Source: an uncultured Steroidobacter sp.
GTDB lineage: Bacteria; Pseudomonadota; Gammaproteobacteria; Steroidobacterales; Steroidobacteraceae
Assembly (NCBI RefSeq): GCF_937958065.1
Contig: NZ_CALFXI010000002.1
Location: 304,483-368,482, forward strand
Length of the DNA stretch: 64,000 nt
Direction of reading: 5' to 3'
Below are positions 53,413 to 61,858 of this stretch, piece by piece. Under the pieces are notes generated by a model. The model ran no database searches. It was not told the DNA's origin and saw only the letters and a program-made list of their open reading frames with translations. Position numbers and translations under genes: made by a program. How positions within the stretch are numbered: the first letter of the stretch is position 1; each line of letters starts with the position of its first letter.

Positions 53413-53621
53413 GCGTCCTGCATCAGATCGCCGAAGCGCGTGCGAGTGCGCTGTCGCTGCGAGCGTCCGCTCAGGCTTGTAGCCCCGATCAAGGGCCACT
53501 CAAGTTCCGTCTCATGCGCGCGGCCGAGGCCCTAAATGGCATGGCGCTGCTAGCTCTGGGCTTGGTCGAGCGCGTTGGGAAACTGGAACAGCAGTTGCGC
53601 CGGCAAGGTGGTGCGCCATGA
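53409..53621 (+). CDS. Small hypothetical protein (70 aa)
   Basis: This 70-residue helical protein begins MSVLHQIAEARASAL and has a Leu/Ala-rich C-terminal helix. No family was recognised. It is linked to both neighbours by ATGA overlaps. Confidence 0.55.
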   Translation: MSVLHQIAEARASALSLRASAQACSPDQGPLKFRLMRAAEALNGMALLALGLVERVGKLEQQLRRQGGAP

Positions 53622-53860
53622 GCATCACAATCAGCGCGGAGATCGTCGTGGCACGGCCAGTGTGGAAGGCGCTCCAGGAAGATCCGCTCGGTGCTGTGAC
53701 TCGCCAGTTGCAGCTGACACAAGCGGTGGTCACATGCGCGGAGCGCGCAGCGACGCACGACCTTGTCGAGGTTCACTGCCTTGCTGACGTGCTGGTCGCC
53801 ATCACGCCGATGATCGAACTGACACTGCATGTGCTCGATCAAATGGAGGCGGCGTCATGA
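53618..53860 (+). CDS. Small hypothetical protein (80 aa)
   Basis: This 80-residue protein is mostly helical and slightly acidic, with no recognised family. It is coupled by ATGA overlaps to the 70-residue gene before it and to the XRE regulator after it, so it may modulate that regulator. Confidence 0.55.
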   Translation: MSITISAEIVVARPVWKALQEDPLGAVTRQLQLTQAVVTCAERAATHDLVEVHCLADVLVAITPMIELTLHVLDQMEAAS

Positions 53861-54219
53861 TCAAGCATGAAAGTCGCACCTACTTCAAAGCGCTCGGCGC
53901 TCACATCACCCAGCGACGCAAGGCGTGCGGTATGACCCAGGCGGAGCTGGCGCGTGCCATCGGCGTATCTCAACAAGCAGTGTTCGCCTACGAGCTTGGC
54001 GAACGCCGCACGTCAGTGCTGATCCTTGCAAAGATAGCGAAGGTATTCGGCGTCCCGATCGAGGAAATGATTGGCCTCGCCCGGCCCGCCCGCGTTCCGA
54101 AGGGGCGGTTGTCACCACGAGCGATGCGCCACGCCCAGCGCCTGCAGGCACTGACCAAGACGCAGCAGCGATTCGTGATTCGTATCATCGATGTGCTTGA
54201 AACGGTGAACCAGCGCTGA
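53857..54219 (+). CDS. XRE-family helix-turn-helix regulator
   Basis: This 120-residue protein has a Cro/CI-type helix-turn-helix at about residues 15-70 (MTQAELARAIGVSQQAVFAY, then a conserved ELGERR). A short C-terminal helical part may mediate dimerisation. It is likely the lysogeny-type repressor or activator of the island. It ends the rightward operon and is followed by an intrinsic terminator. Confidence 0.88.
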   Translation: MIKHESRTYFKALGAHITQRRKACGMTQAELARAIGVSQQAVFAYELGERRTSVLILAKIAKVFGVPIEEMIGLARPARVPKGRLSPRAMRHAQRLQALTKTQQRFVIRIIDVLETVNQR

Positions 54220-54236
54220 CCCGCGCGGTGCTTGCA

Positions 54237-54265
54237 GCCCCGGTGCCTACGGCCGGGGCATTTTT
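54237..54265 (+). terminator. Intrinsic terminator after XRE gene
   Basis: GCCCCGG pairs with CCGGGGC, followed by ATTTTT. It lies 17 bp after the XRE stop. The remaining part of the 344-bp gap to the next gene holds AT-rich promoter sequence. Confidence 0.85.
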
Positions 54266-54471
54266 GTGAGCTGGGAAAACGTGGGGCGCTAGGGGCTGCG
54301 ATCACCAGCTCACCAGTAGTGCAGGCCAGGGCATGCTCGTTTGCTGCCGGTGCCGCCCTTGATGGGCGGGACAACTCGCGCCTGACACCCGGCTCAGGTG
54401 CCGTAAACCTGATATTTGTTCGATATGATCGATTACGACCTATTGAATTTACAAGGATTCTTGTTACTGGA

Positions 54472-54487
54472 TGGTAATATCTTACCA
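54472..54487. promoter_or_regulatory. Inverted repeat, possible operator
   Basis: TGGTAATATCTTACCA has perfect 6-bp arms around TATC. It lies in an AT-rich stretch 76 bp before the gene at 54564 and overlaps a possible -10 box (TAATAT). It is a candidate binding site for the XRE regulator. Confidence 0.45.
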
Positions 54488-54563
54488 ATATCGTCCGGGC
54501 GGCCTTCCCTTCCTTTCCGCGTGCTGATAATCTTCGCTACATTCTCCCTCAAAGGGCCGGAAT

Positions 54564-55106
54564 ATGAGTGACCACGTCAAGGCGACGATCAAGGACCTGC
54601 AAAACGAGCTGAAGAAGCAAGAGGCCGCCGTTGTCGAAAAGAAGAAGCTCATCAATATGCTTTGTGCCCATGCCGGCATGCCTCCGATGTACTCAGACGT
54701 TGAGCTACAGGCCAGCAGCGGACCGTCCCTGTCGATTAAGAGCGACCAGTTCTATGGTCAGTCGATGATCACGGCCATGCGTCAGATTCTGGAGATGCGC
54801 AAGTCGCTGGATCAGGGTCCTGCGACCATCAACGAGATCCATGCGGCGCTGGTTGAGGGCAACTTCATCTTCGAGACAAAGGACGAAGCCAATGCCAAGC
54901 GCGGCATTCGGATCAGCGTCACCAAGAACAGCGGCATCTTCCACAAACTGCCGAACGGCAGGGTGGGGTTGCTTGAGTGGTATCCGAATGTGAAGGCACC
55001 GAAGGCGAAGAAAACTGCCTCCGACAATGGTGCGGACAATGATGATGCGGATAGCGACGATAACGCTGTTGAAGACGTAGTCGGCGAAACGGAAGAAGAT
55101 CAGTGA
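54564..55106 (+). CDS. Hypothetical protein with HARE-HTH-like winged-helix domain
   Basis: This 180-residue protein has an N-terminal coiled coil (about residues 3-35), a winged-helix-like middle (about 70-145) and a strongly acidic tail (Asp/Glu/Asn-rich, about 155-180). The middle segment resembles HARE-HTH domains, which link to DNA-modification or restriction proteins in other bacteria. The resemblance was judged by eye only. It stands alone between two terminators and has its own AT-rich promoter region, a layout typical of cargo or accessory genes. Confidence 0.6.
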   Translation: MSDHVKATIKDLQNELKKQEAAVVEKKKLINMLCAHAGMPPMYSDVELQASSGPSLSIKSDQFYGQSMITAMRQILEMRKSLDQGPATINEIHAALVEGNFIFETKDEANAKRGIRISVTKNSGIFHKLPNGRVGLLEWYPNVKAPKAKKTASDNGADNDDADSDDNAVEDVVGETEEDQ

Positions 55107-55167
55107 GCGATTCGCAAATCGGCAGACGAAAGAAGCGACTGCCGGCAAACAGAATGCTGAAAGTAAA

Positions 55168-55197
55168 AACCCCACAGCGTTGGCGCGCTGTGGGGTT
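55168..55197 (+). terminator. Stem-loop after the HARE-HTH-like gene
   Basis: A perfect 12-bp stem (AACCCCACAGCG with CGCTGTGGGGTT) and a 6-base loop, 61 bp after the stop, preceded by As on the left. It can stop transcription from either side. Confidence 0.75.
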
Positions 55198-55325
55198 CAT
55201 TGGTACGGTGGTTGAAGGCGTCCCTCTGCCACCTGTAGCCCGTCTGGTTAGGACATCATGGAGCTTACTGCTCCAGGCAGCTACAGGCAAATATCGCCTT
55301 CGCTCTTGTGTAAAGGGTCACACCT

Positions 55326-55445
55326 ATGACGCACAACGTGAAGGACGTCTTTGTTCGGGCGTACGTTCGGTTCCGGTTCAACCGGCACGAGCACGTCCGC
55401 CAACATTGGCGGTCGCATCCTGGTCAGCTGGAATTCTCTTTCTGA
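55326..55445 (+). CDS. Possible 39-residue basic protein
   Basis: This short reading frame starts ATG at 55326 and encodes a basic, aromatic-rich peptide (VRAYVRFRFNRHEHV and so on). An AAAGGG lies about 10 bases upstream. The composition looks protein-like but nothing else supports it. It lies in the 648-bp gap 55107-55754, which otherwise has a stem-loop and the repeats listed next. Confidence 0.35.
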   Translation: MTHNVKDVFVRAYVRFRFNRHEHVRQHWRSHPGQLEFSF

Positions 55446-55625
55446 TTAGAACCGCGACATAAACGGAGCGCTGGCCGTGAGGCTGGCGCTCCCATACAGA
55501 AGGCGATGGAAAGCGATGCGCGCTGGCATGGGGCTGGCGCGCGCCTCGTTAGCGTTGTCTTCCACCACAAGAACAGGCGCCTCCGCCCGCAGACGTACGG
55601 AGCGTGCATCTGCTGCTCGGGCAAC

Positions 55626-55748
55626 TCTGCCATCTCTGCGTGGAACCGCATCTCTGCTATCTCTGCCTTACGCACACAGCACGCTTTCAATACAGGGGGT
55701 GAACGCTTTCCTTCCCGCCGTGCGCGCAAGGCAGACATTGCAGAGATG
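55626..55748. repeat. Iteron-like TCTGCnATCTCTGC repeats
   Basis: Two direct copies, TCTGCCATCTCTGC at 55626-55639 and TCTGCTATCTCTGC at 55653-55666, are spaced 27 bp apart. An inverted, slightly diverged copy lies at 55731-55748 (GCAGACATTGCAGAGATG). They sit directly behind the DUF3987 gene. They might be an origin-type binding array, or the remains of a coding repeat. Confidence 0.45.
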
Positions 55749-55754
55749 CTGACG

Positions 55755-57362
55755 TCAGTCGGGGTCCTCCAGGCCAATGGCCTCTCGTACGGCGGCGCGT
55801 CGCGCTCGCCACTCCACCCCCTGCCGGGAGTAGTGGGTCATGACCTGATCGTTCACTTCCCATGAGCGTGGCCATCCGCCGTACGAACGCGCACCGGGCT
55901 TTGCTTCGATCCAGTCGGCGTCTTCCAGAATCTGGACAGCCTCGCGGCGCACCCGGTCGTCAGCCTTGCGAAACTCCGTCGAATGGCTGCTCATCCAGTC
56001 GCGTCCAATCGTGGTTAGTACGCCGGCCTCGGCAACGATGGACCGACCCAGGGCACGCGCCAATGCCAATGGAGGCGACGTGCCCAGGATGCCGTCGAAC
56101 ATTGCCGCCGAATGCTTTGCGACGCGCCGCATGAACTTGATCGCAAGCCACATCGTCTGCTCGGGGAGCGCATCAGCGTTCGGGTCCGTGCAGGCGTGAA
56201 ACGTGAGAGCAACGCGGGCAAGCATGCCGCCGTGTTTGCCCAGGTGCGAAGCCAACTGCGGTGACGACTCGTAGACCGAATCACTGAGCCACGACTTATG
56301 TCTCTCCTCCTCGTCGAACAGCTTTCGAGCACCGGCGCTCATTTCGATATGCCGAGTGCGGGTGTTTTCTCGTAGCCATCGGAGAACACTCGCCCACTCG
56401 GCTTCTGCCGGTCGCGCGTCGCCCTTCCGGTTGTGATCACGCATTCCCATGATTGCAGGAATGAACCTATGTACGAGGCCGTCATCGGGAAGCTGCTTCA
56501 TGTGCCCGCGTAGACCGTCGGGAGTGCATGCGGCGAGCACCGACGCACTCCAATTTGGGACAAAAACATCGCCTCGATTGATACGATTGAACTGCTTCGA
56601 GCCGCCGTCGTAGAGCTGGAGCCAGTTACCCCGGTTCTGCGCGCCTTCACCTTTGTCGGTGGCATCGATGGCTCCGATCCATGTGGCAAATTCTTCGGTG
56701 AGCATCATTAAGCCACGCTCGTTGACCTTCAGCACTTCCTGCAATGCCGGGATCGTTGCGTCGCTCGTGTAAAGGGCGGGCCTCGGTTCGCGCTCCGCTT
56801 CCTTCAGATCGCGATTCGCCGCGAGCCAAAGCAACACCTCGGCTTCGTGCATCGCCTTGATGGGGTTCGTTGCAGCTCGAATGCTGGGAGTCTTCCCTGC
56901 GCTCGGCGTGCCGATCAGCACCGCCCATAGACGTGCCGACTCATACCAGTTGGACTCGGGCCGCACCGTGAGCCGGTAGCGGTCGTCAACTGCTGATGCT
57001 GCCGCGACTAGCGCCGCCACAATAACGCCGCTGCGGTCGAAGCCGGTCGCCTCCGAGAAGCTCTGCGCCAGCTTTGCGATGGTCGCCGGCACTTCGTCAA
57101 ACTCGAACGGTGTGGCAATCGCCGTTCGGAAGATGTCCTTTGGCATGCGAAACTGGAGCGCAACACTATTGCCCGTCATGCGTCTCAGTTCGCTCGCTTC
57201 TCTCTTATCCTCGGCCGCGAGCAAATTCTGGGTCGCTGCAAGAAACTTGTCGTGATCGGACTGCGGCTTGTCATCATTCCAAAACTGAACCGGCGCTTTC
57301 GCGCCGCTATCCTGTTGCGATGAATTTCCCGGCTGTCCCATACTGTCCGTGCTGTGATTCAT
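55755..57362 (-). CDS. DUF3987-family ATPase/primase-like protein
   Basis: This 535-residue protein belongs to the DUF3987 family of predicted P-loop NTPases common on satellites and integrative elements, where they are thought to help replication. A Walker-A type motif GTPSAGKT lies near residue 157 and the acidic segment LMMLTEEFATW about 65 residues later fits Walker B. The first 90 residues are a variable, polar leader. It is oriented like the AlpA-like gene and the integrase. No separate helicase or primase gene is present, so this is the only replication candidate of the island. Confidence 0.85.
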   Translation of the reverse strand: MNHSTDSMGQPGNSSQQDSGAKAPVQFWNDDKPQSDHDKFLAATQNLLAAEDKREASELRRMTGNSVALQFRMPKDIFRTAIATPFEFDEVPATIAKLAQSFSEATGFDRSGVIVAALVAAASAVDDRYRLTVRPESNWYESARLWAVLIGTPSAGKTPSIRAATNPIKAMHEAEVLLWLAANRDLKEAEREPRPALYTSDATIPALQEVLKVNERGLMMLTEEFATWIGAIDATDKGEGAQNRGNWLQLYDGGSKQFNRINRGDVFVPNWSASVLAACTPDGLRGHMKQLPDDGLVHRFIPAIMGMRDHNRKGDARPAEAEWASVLRWLRENTRTRHIEMSAGARKLFDEEERHKSWLSDSVYESSPQLASHLGKHGGMLARVALTFHACTDPNADALPEQTMWLAIKFMRRVAKHSAAMFDGILGTSPPLALARALGRSIVAEAGVLTTIGRDWMSSHSTEFRKADDRVRREAVQILEDADWIEAKPGARSYGGWPRSWEVNDQVMTHYSRQGVEWRARRAAVREAIGLEDPD

Positions 57363-57527
57363 ACTTGATACCTCGGGACCAGTTGGCCGATACCATCTGG
57401 TCCCTTTTCCTGAGCGCGATTACGGTTGCGCGCTCGCGTTTAGCTGGCACACGCATACGTGCGCGCGCCTTCGGGTTGACGTAGCAATGACTTACGGTTC
57501 GGTGCGCGCGGACAACTGATCCGCGTG

Positions 57528-57755
57528 TCACTGCACAGCTACCTTGACGGTGCTGGCTTCCAGCCATTCGCGTACCGTGCCCCACCGGTATCGGACGAGT
57601 TGCGGCCCGAGCCGTTCGTAGCTTGGCCCGCCCTTGCGGTTGCGCGAGCGCCAGCCTTCATAGGTCTGCTTGCTGATGCCAGTGATGTGCGCGACCTGCT
57701 CAGTTGTCAGGCGCGCCTCGTCATGAAGTTCTTGCGGAATGATTTGAGCGGACAT
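57528..57755 (-). CDS. AlpA/excisionase-like helix-turn-helix protein
   Basis: This 75-residue protein contains a MerR-like helix-turn-helix (EARLTTEQVAHITGISKQTY) and the GPSYERLG and VRYRW segments that end AlpA-type regulators. In P4-like elements such proteins activate the integrase or act as excisionase. It sits between the DUF3987 gene and the integrase on the same strand, which fits that role. Confidence 0.88.
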   Translation of the reverse strand: MSAQIIPQELHDEARLTTEQVAHITGISKQTYEGWRSRNRKGGPSYERLGPQLVRYRWGTVREWLEASTVKVAVQ

Positions 57756-58172
57756 GTGACCACCAATGAATCAGGTTGCCAGCAGCGCTTTGCGTGCTGG
57801 GCCTGCGGCTGGTCACCCGCTTTGGCGATGGGATGTTCGGCACCCTGTAGAGTCATGCCCCGCGTCCTGCAGGCAGATCTAAGTCACCGACGTGAAGTGA
57901 AACGGTCGTTTATTTCAGAACCCCGTTTTGGTCCTGGTCTGTCGGTTAGCGTTGTGCCTTCCGACCCGTGACTGTTTATGAGCTTAGCAAACTGCTTAAG
58001 CGATAGCTTGAAAAAAAGCGCGGCCGCATGTGGTCAGTAAATAGGTCTTCACATCTCGAAACGGGTGTTAAGCGCGCGGAGGCTATAAGCGGCGAGCAGC
58101 GCCACCCGCTACTAACACGGCGGCACTGCACGAGCGCAGCGTGCTCGGCCCCGTATTGCCGCACGCCGCGCG
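57756..58172. other. Intergenic region between AlpA-like gene and integrase
   Basis: This 417-bp gap carries the AlpA-like promoter on the minus strand and the end of the integrase gene. It contains related GCTTA and TTAAGC elements near 57982-58002 that could be regulator sites. No convincing gene was seen. Confidence 0.4.
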
Positions 58173-59624
58173 TTACGCCCGAGCTGCGAACGGCACGACG
58201 TTGGTACCGGACTCCTGTGCCTTCGCTACGGCGGCGGCGTTCGTGATGTACGTGGCAATCGCCTCGCACGCCGCCGCGAGCACAGACTCACCATTTGCAT
58301 AGTGAAGCGCGTGCACGTCGCCGCTGATGTGATTCAATAGTAAGCGGCGTGCATCGCTGTCGATCTTGCAGGCTTGCGCGATGTCCTCGAAGGTTCGGCG
58401 CAACGCATGGAGGTGGACGTGCGCGCCCGCGATCTTTGACAGAGCTTCTACTGTCGCCTGCGCGTTAGTGATGAACGGCGTCTTCTTACCGTTAGAGGCG
58501 AACACATATTCCTTCGAGCGTTGCACGCGTCGGCGGCGCGCAACCTTCTCGTCCAGCGGTTCTGGAGTCCTACGCGCGGTCAATAGCTCAACCATCACTG
58601 ACGACATGGGCAGGACGATGCTGTTGTGATTCTTCACGCCAGCGAAGCCCCCTTCGCCTTCAACGTCGCCGTGTAGCGTGATGGTCTTGGCTTCAAAATC
58701 GCAATCGGTCCAACGTAGCGAGCCCGACTCCAAGCGACGCGTGCCTGTGAGCAGCACGAAGCAGAGCCAGTCGGCAGCAGTGCGCTCTGTTTCCATGCGC
58801 GCCTCGGTTGCGACCTTGCGTAGCCAGTTCCAGCACGCGCCCACCTTTGGTAGCGGAATGCGGGTCTTGCGTGCCTTCTCCGGGTTGGGCTTCTTGAGTT
58901 TCCACAGGCGACTGACCGGGTTTACCGCGAGTAGAGGGAACTGCCCATCGTCGGTGGCGTGCATCTCGCGCGCGTGGTTAAGAAGGGCGCGAAGGTAGAC
59001 CATGCAGGCGTTCGCCTGCTGGGGAGCGCCGCGTTCGGTAATCTCTGTGAACTTCGCGAGGCACTTGTCTCGGGTGATTGTGGCCACGGGCTCGTCCAGC
59101 CAGTCGGTCAGGTTCTTCTCGCAGTGTCGGCGCATGTCCTTCTGCGTCGCTGGTCGAAGCGGGCCGTGCTTCGTCCTGTGGTGGGTGAGGTAGTGCTCGA
59201 GCACCTGCGTCAGTGTCGTGGATAGCGCCTTTTCGGTGGCCGCGCGCCGTTCTTCTTCCTCGCGCCTGCGCTTCGCTTCCGCAACCGGGTCCACGCCGTT
59301 TAGAAGCTGGGCGAGGTGGGCGAGTGCCTTAGTGCGGGCATCGTCCGCACCGAACGCGTGGCGACGAAGCGAGCCGTCGGGCAGCGCTACCGGATCGCCG
59401 TGGCGACCCAGACTGATGTTGCGCTCCTGCTTCTGTCCGCGGACGCGGTGCTGGAGGACATAGGTTTTCGTCCTGCTGTTGGCAGACAGGCGCACGCCCA
59501 GACCCCGCAGCTCGGTGTCCCACACAATGAAGTGCGTGATGGGCTTGCCGGTGCGCGTCAGGGCACCCGCAGGGAAGCTCAGCTTCTCGACCGCAGTGTT
59601 CGTCAGCTTGATTCGGTTCTGCAT
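58173..59624 (-). CDS. int: Tyrosine integrase of the island
   Basis: This 483-residue tyrosine recombinase has an N-terminal DUF4102-type arm-binding domain (residues about 5-100), a SAM-like core-binding domain (about 130-230) and a catalytic domain. The active residues are visible: Arg in LTGTRRLE, the HALRR box, a histidine in LLNHISGD and the tyrosine nucleophile in LHYANG. The ATG at 59624 is chosen; a GTG at 59633 would add three residues. The gene starts 162 bp from attR and reads away from it. It should insert the element into tRNA-Phe and is apparently intact. Confidence 0.95.
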   Translation of the reverse strand: MQNRIKLTNTAVEKLSFPAGALTRTGKPITHFIVWDTELRGLGVRLSANSRTKTYVLQHRVRGQKQERNISLGRHGDPVALPDGSLRRHAFGADDARTKALAHLAQLLNGVDPVAEAKRRREEEERRAATEKALSTTLTQVLEHYLTHHRTKHGPLRPATQKDMRRHCEKNLTDWLDEPVATITRDKCLAKFTEITERGAPQQANACMVYLRALLNHAREMHATDDGQFPLLAVNPVSRLWKLKKPNPEKARKTRIPLPKVGACWNWLRKVATEARMETERTAADWLCFVLLTGTRRLESGSLRWTDCDFEAKTITLHGDVEGEGGFAGVKNHNSIVLPMSSVMVELLTARRTPEPLDEKVARRRRVQRSKEYVFASNGKKTPFITNAQATVEALSKIAGAHVHLHALRRTFEDIAQACKIDSDARRLLLNHISGDVHALHYANGESVLAAACEAIATYITNAAAVAKAQESGTNVVPFAARA

Positions 59625-59756
59625 CGCTCGCACCCGCCTTGTAGCGAATTTGTAGCTTGCAGCTTACGACCGCTGCGTCGTTGCGCAAGGAGGTGCAAAG
59701 AAATAATTTCAGTCGAATCCGATACTTACCAACCGTTTACAAGCGCTGCGGGCCGG

Positions 59757-59777
59757 TTACAAGCCTTGCAAAGTGCA
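59757..59777 (+). repeat. Arm-type repeat near attR
   Basis: This copy of TTACAAnnnnTGCAAAGTGCA matches the one at 50337-50357. Just before it, 59735-59752 has a related TTTACAAGCGCTGCG unit, so the integrase promoter region seems to hold more than one arm site. Confidence 0.55.
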
Positions 59778-59785
59778 GATTGGTT

Positions 59786-59834
59786 GACTGAAAATCCGCG
59801 TGTCGTTGGTTCGATTCCGACCCCGGCCACCATT
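59786..59834 (+). repeat. attR: second copy of tRNA-Phe 3' half
   Basis: These 49 bases are identical to 50216-50264. The 5' half of the tRNA is absent, so this is not a second tRNA gene but the right boundary of the 9.57-kb island. It is also the left boundary of what appears to be a second element. Confidence 0.92.
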
Positions 59835-60666
59835 CCTCAGTAAAGTCAAGCACTTATCCATTTTTGGGACGGTATCTGCCGGTCCTATTTGCCAGTGTTC
59901 AGATGATTGTGGCGATGAAGGAGGCTTCCTTTGCGTCACCTGTATCGAGAGAAAAACGGACGCTACTACGTTCGTATTCAATTCCCTAAAGCGTTCCAGC
60001 GTTCACACCCTCACCTTGTACCCAAGTCCGCCGAGATAAGACTTTCCCTTTACAGCACGAATCACGTCCATGCTCGCGAGCTGGCTCACGCCTACTGGTT
60101 AGCGTCTCGCAAGCTGGTCCACAGTGACTTACAGGCTCTCGGAATCCTCACCATCGAGGATTTCAAAAGCCATCTTCGACGTTCAGTCACGACTCATCTA
60201 CCGCAAAAATTTACGCCACTGATCGAGCTGATCGGATCAACCGAGGCGGCCAAACTCGTCATTGCGGTCAAGACGCTTAGCGCATTCAATGCCCGGTTCT
60301 TCGTCCTTCCCCCTCCATCAATCAAGGGGACCATTTCAAGGAAGGTGATCACATCGAGTCGTGGCGCATGGGATTGGATAAAGCTTGCCACCGTGAACGA
60401 ACAGCAGCTCCCGCATATGCGGTTACCTGCTCATGTGCTCCAAGATGCAATCACGGCTGGTCAGGATTGGATAGAGCCTGAGCATCTGCTCAACTCCGTC
60501 AATGATGAAAAACAAATGTTGAGCCTTGCCGTCAAATGGCGTGTTGGACTTCATCAACTGTTCATTTCAGCCGATCTGCCGCAACACATCTACACGGTCG
60601 TTCGCAAGCTCACCGACACACCACCAGTTTCACCAACCACAGTCACAGATGTCTCGGCGACGACGT

Positions 60667-61858
60667 CCCCCCGTCTTGAGTAGCACTCTGTTCTAGAGTC
60701 CGGCCGGTACTGTAACCATCTTCTGTGCTAATTGCTTTGCGTACTGCGAGGGCGTGAGCCCACCGAGCGCTCGCTTCGGGCGTTCGTCGTTGTACTCACG
60801 TCTCCACGCTTCGATCACCGTCCTTGCATGGGCAAGGCTGGTGAACCAGTGCTCGTTCAGACATTCGTCTCGTAGGCGTCCGTTGAACGACTCGATGTAG
60901 GCGTTCTGGTTCGGCTTGCCCGGCTCGATCAGCCGCAACAAGACGTTCCTTTCATGCGCCCAGGTCAACATCGCGCGGCTGCAAAATTCCTTGCCATTGT
61001 CGGTGCGAACAACTTTGGGATAGCCGCGGCGTGTGCAGATCTGCTCGAGAATGCGCACCAACTGACGACCGCTGATGTTGTGCTCGGGCACCACGGCGAC
61101 CGCCTCGTGCGTGGCGTCGTCAACGATTGCGAGATTCTTGATGGCGCGCCCGCCCGCGACTCGATCGAAGACAAAGTCCATCGACCAAACCGCATTCGCC
61201 GTTGAAGGGCGCTCCAACGGCTGTCGTTCCGTGACCGGCACCTTCTTCCGCCGGCGCCGACGCACTTGCAGCTTCTCCTGCGCATAAAGCCGATCAACAC
61301 GTTTGTGATTCACGCGTTGGCCGGCCTGACGCAGCTTTAGGTAGATCATTCCAGCACCATAGCGGCGATGGCGCTGCGCCAGGCGCACGATCTGCTCGCG
61401 CAGTTCACCGTTACGATCCGGCGCTGGCCGATAACGCAACGAGCTCGCACTCATCCCGATAATCCTCAATGCACCTCGTTCGGACAGCCCCTGTGGCTGC
61501 ATCCAGCGCACCACCTCGCGTCGAGCCGGTGCGCCTACCACTTTTTTCGCAGCGCCTCGCGCGTCACCTCGTTCTCCAGCATCGACTCGGCCAGCAACCT
61601 CTTCAGGCGCGCATTCTCGGCCTCCAGCGCCTTCAGCCGCTTCGCGTCCGGCACGTCCATGCCGCCGAACTTGTTGCGCCAGAGGTAGTAGCTCGCCTCC
61701 GAGAACCCGTGCTTTCGGCACACGTCTTTAAGCGGCACGCCTGCATCCACTTCCCGCAGAAATCCAATGATTTGTTCTTCGCTAAAGCGCTTCTTCACCC
61801 GTCCAACCTCCGTCTCTGGGCTGGACTCTAAACCATCGCGCTACTCAGGATTGGGGGG
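60667..61858 (-). mobile_element. IS3-family insertion sequence (IS407-like group)
   Basis: The 1192-bp element has imperfect terminal inverted repeats beginning CCCCCC, with TGAGTAGC about ten bases in and TAGAGTCC further inside at both ends. It is flanked by the 4-bp duplication ACGT (60663-60666 and 61859-61862), a length typical of the IS407 group. It carries overlapping orfA and orfB read on the minus strand. Frame restoration of the host gene on removal confirms the boundaries. Confidence 0.93.
60693..61798 (-). CDS. IS3-family transposase (orfA plus orfB by -1 frameshift)
   Basis: OrfA (61535-61798, 87 residues) has the helix-turn-helix of IS407-type OrfA (SEEQIIGFLREVDAGVPLKD) and a leucine-zipper tail. 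OrfB, in the -1 frame and ending at 60693, carries the DDE catalytic residues: Asp in WSMDFVFD, Asp in VRTDNGKEF and Glu in YIESFNGRLRDE. The slippery A6G motif at 61541-61547 (minus strand), just before the orfA stop, is the standard site for making the fused OrfAB transposase. Both parts look intact, so the IS may still be active. Confidence 0.92.

Noticed and set aside
55424..55777. 117-residue minus-strand frame after the DUF3987 gene
   Set aside because: It overlaps the end of the DUF3987 gene and owes its more regular part to the iteron-like repeats. A real gene cannot be excluded but support is too weak.
57307..57585. 92-residue minus-strand frame between the DUF3987 and AlpA-like genes
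   Set aside because: It overlaps both better-supported genes, has an Arg-rich random composition and no motif.
59786..59834. Second tRNA-Phe gene
   Set aside because: Only the 3' half is present; acceptor 5' strand, D-arm and half of the anticodon stem are missing, so it is an att duplication.
60677..61848. Alternative IS boundaries at the TGAGTAGC motifs
   Set aside because: They give no target duplication, and removal would not restore the integrase frame. The CCCCCC ends with ACGT duplications do both.
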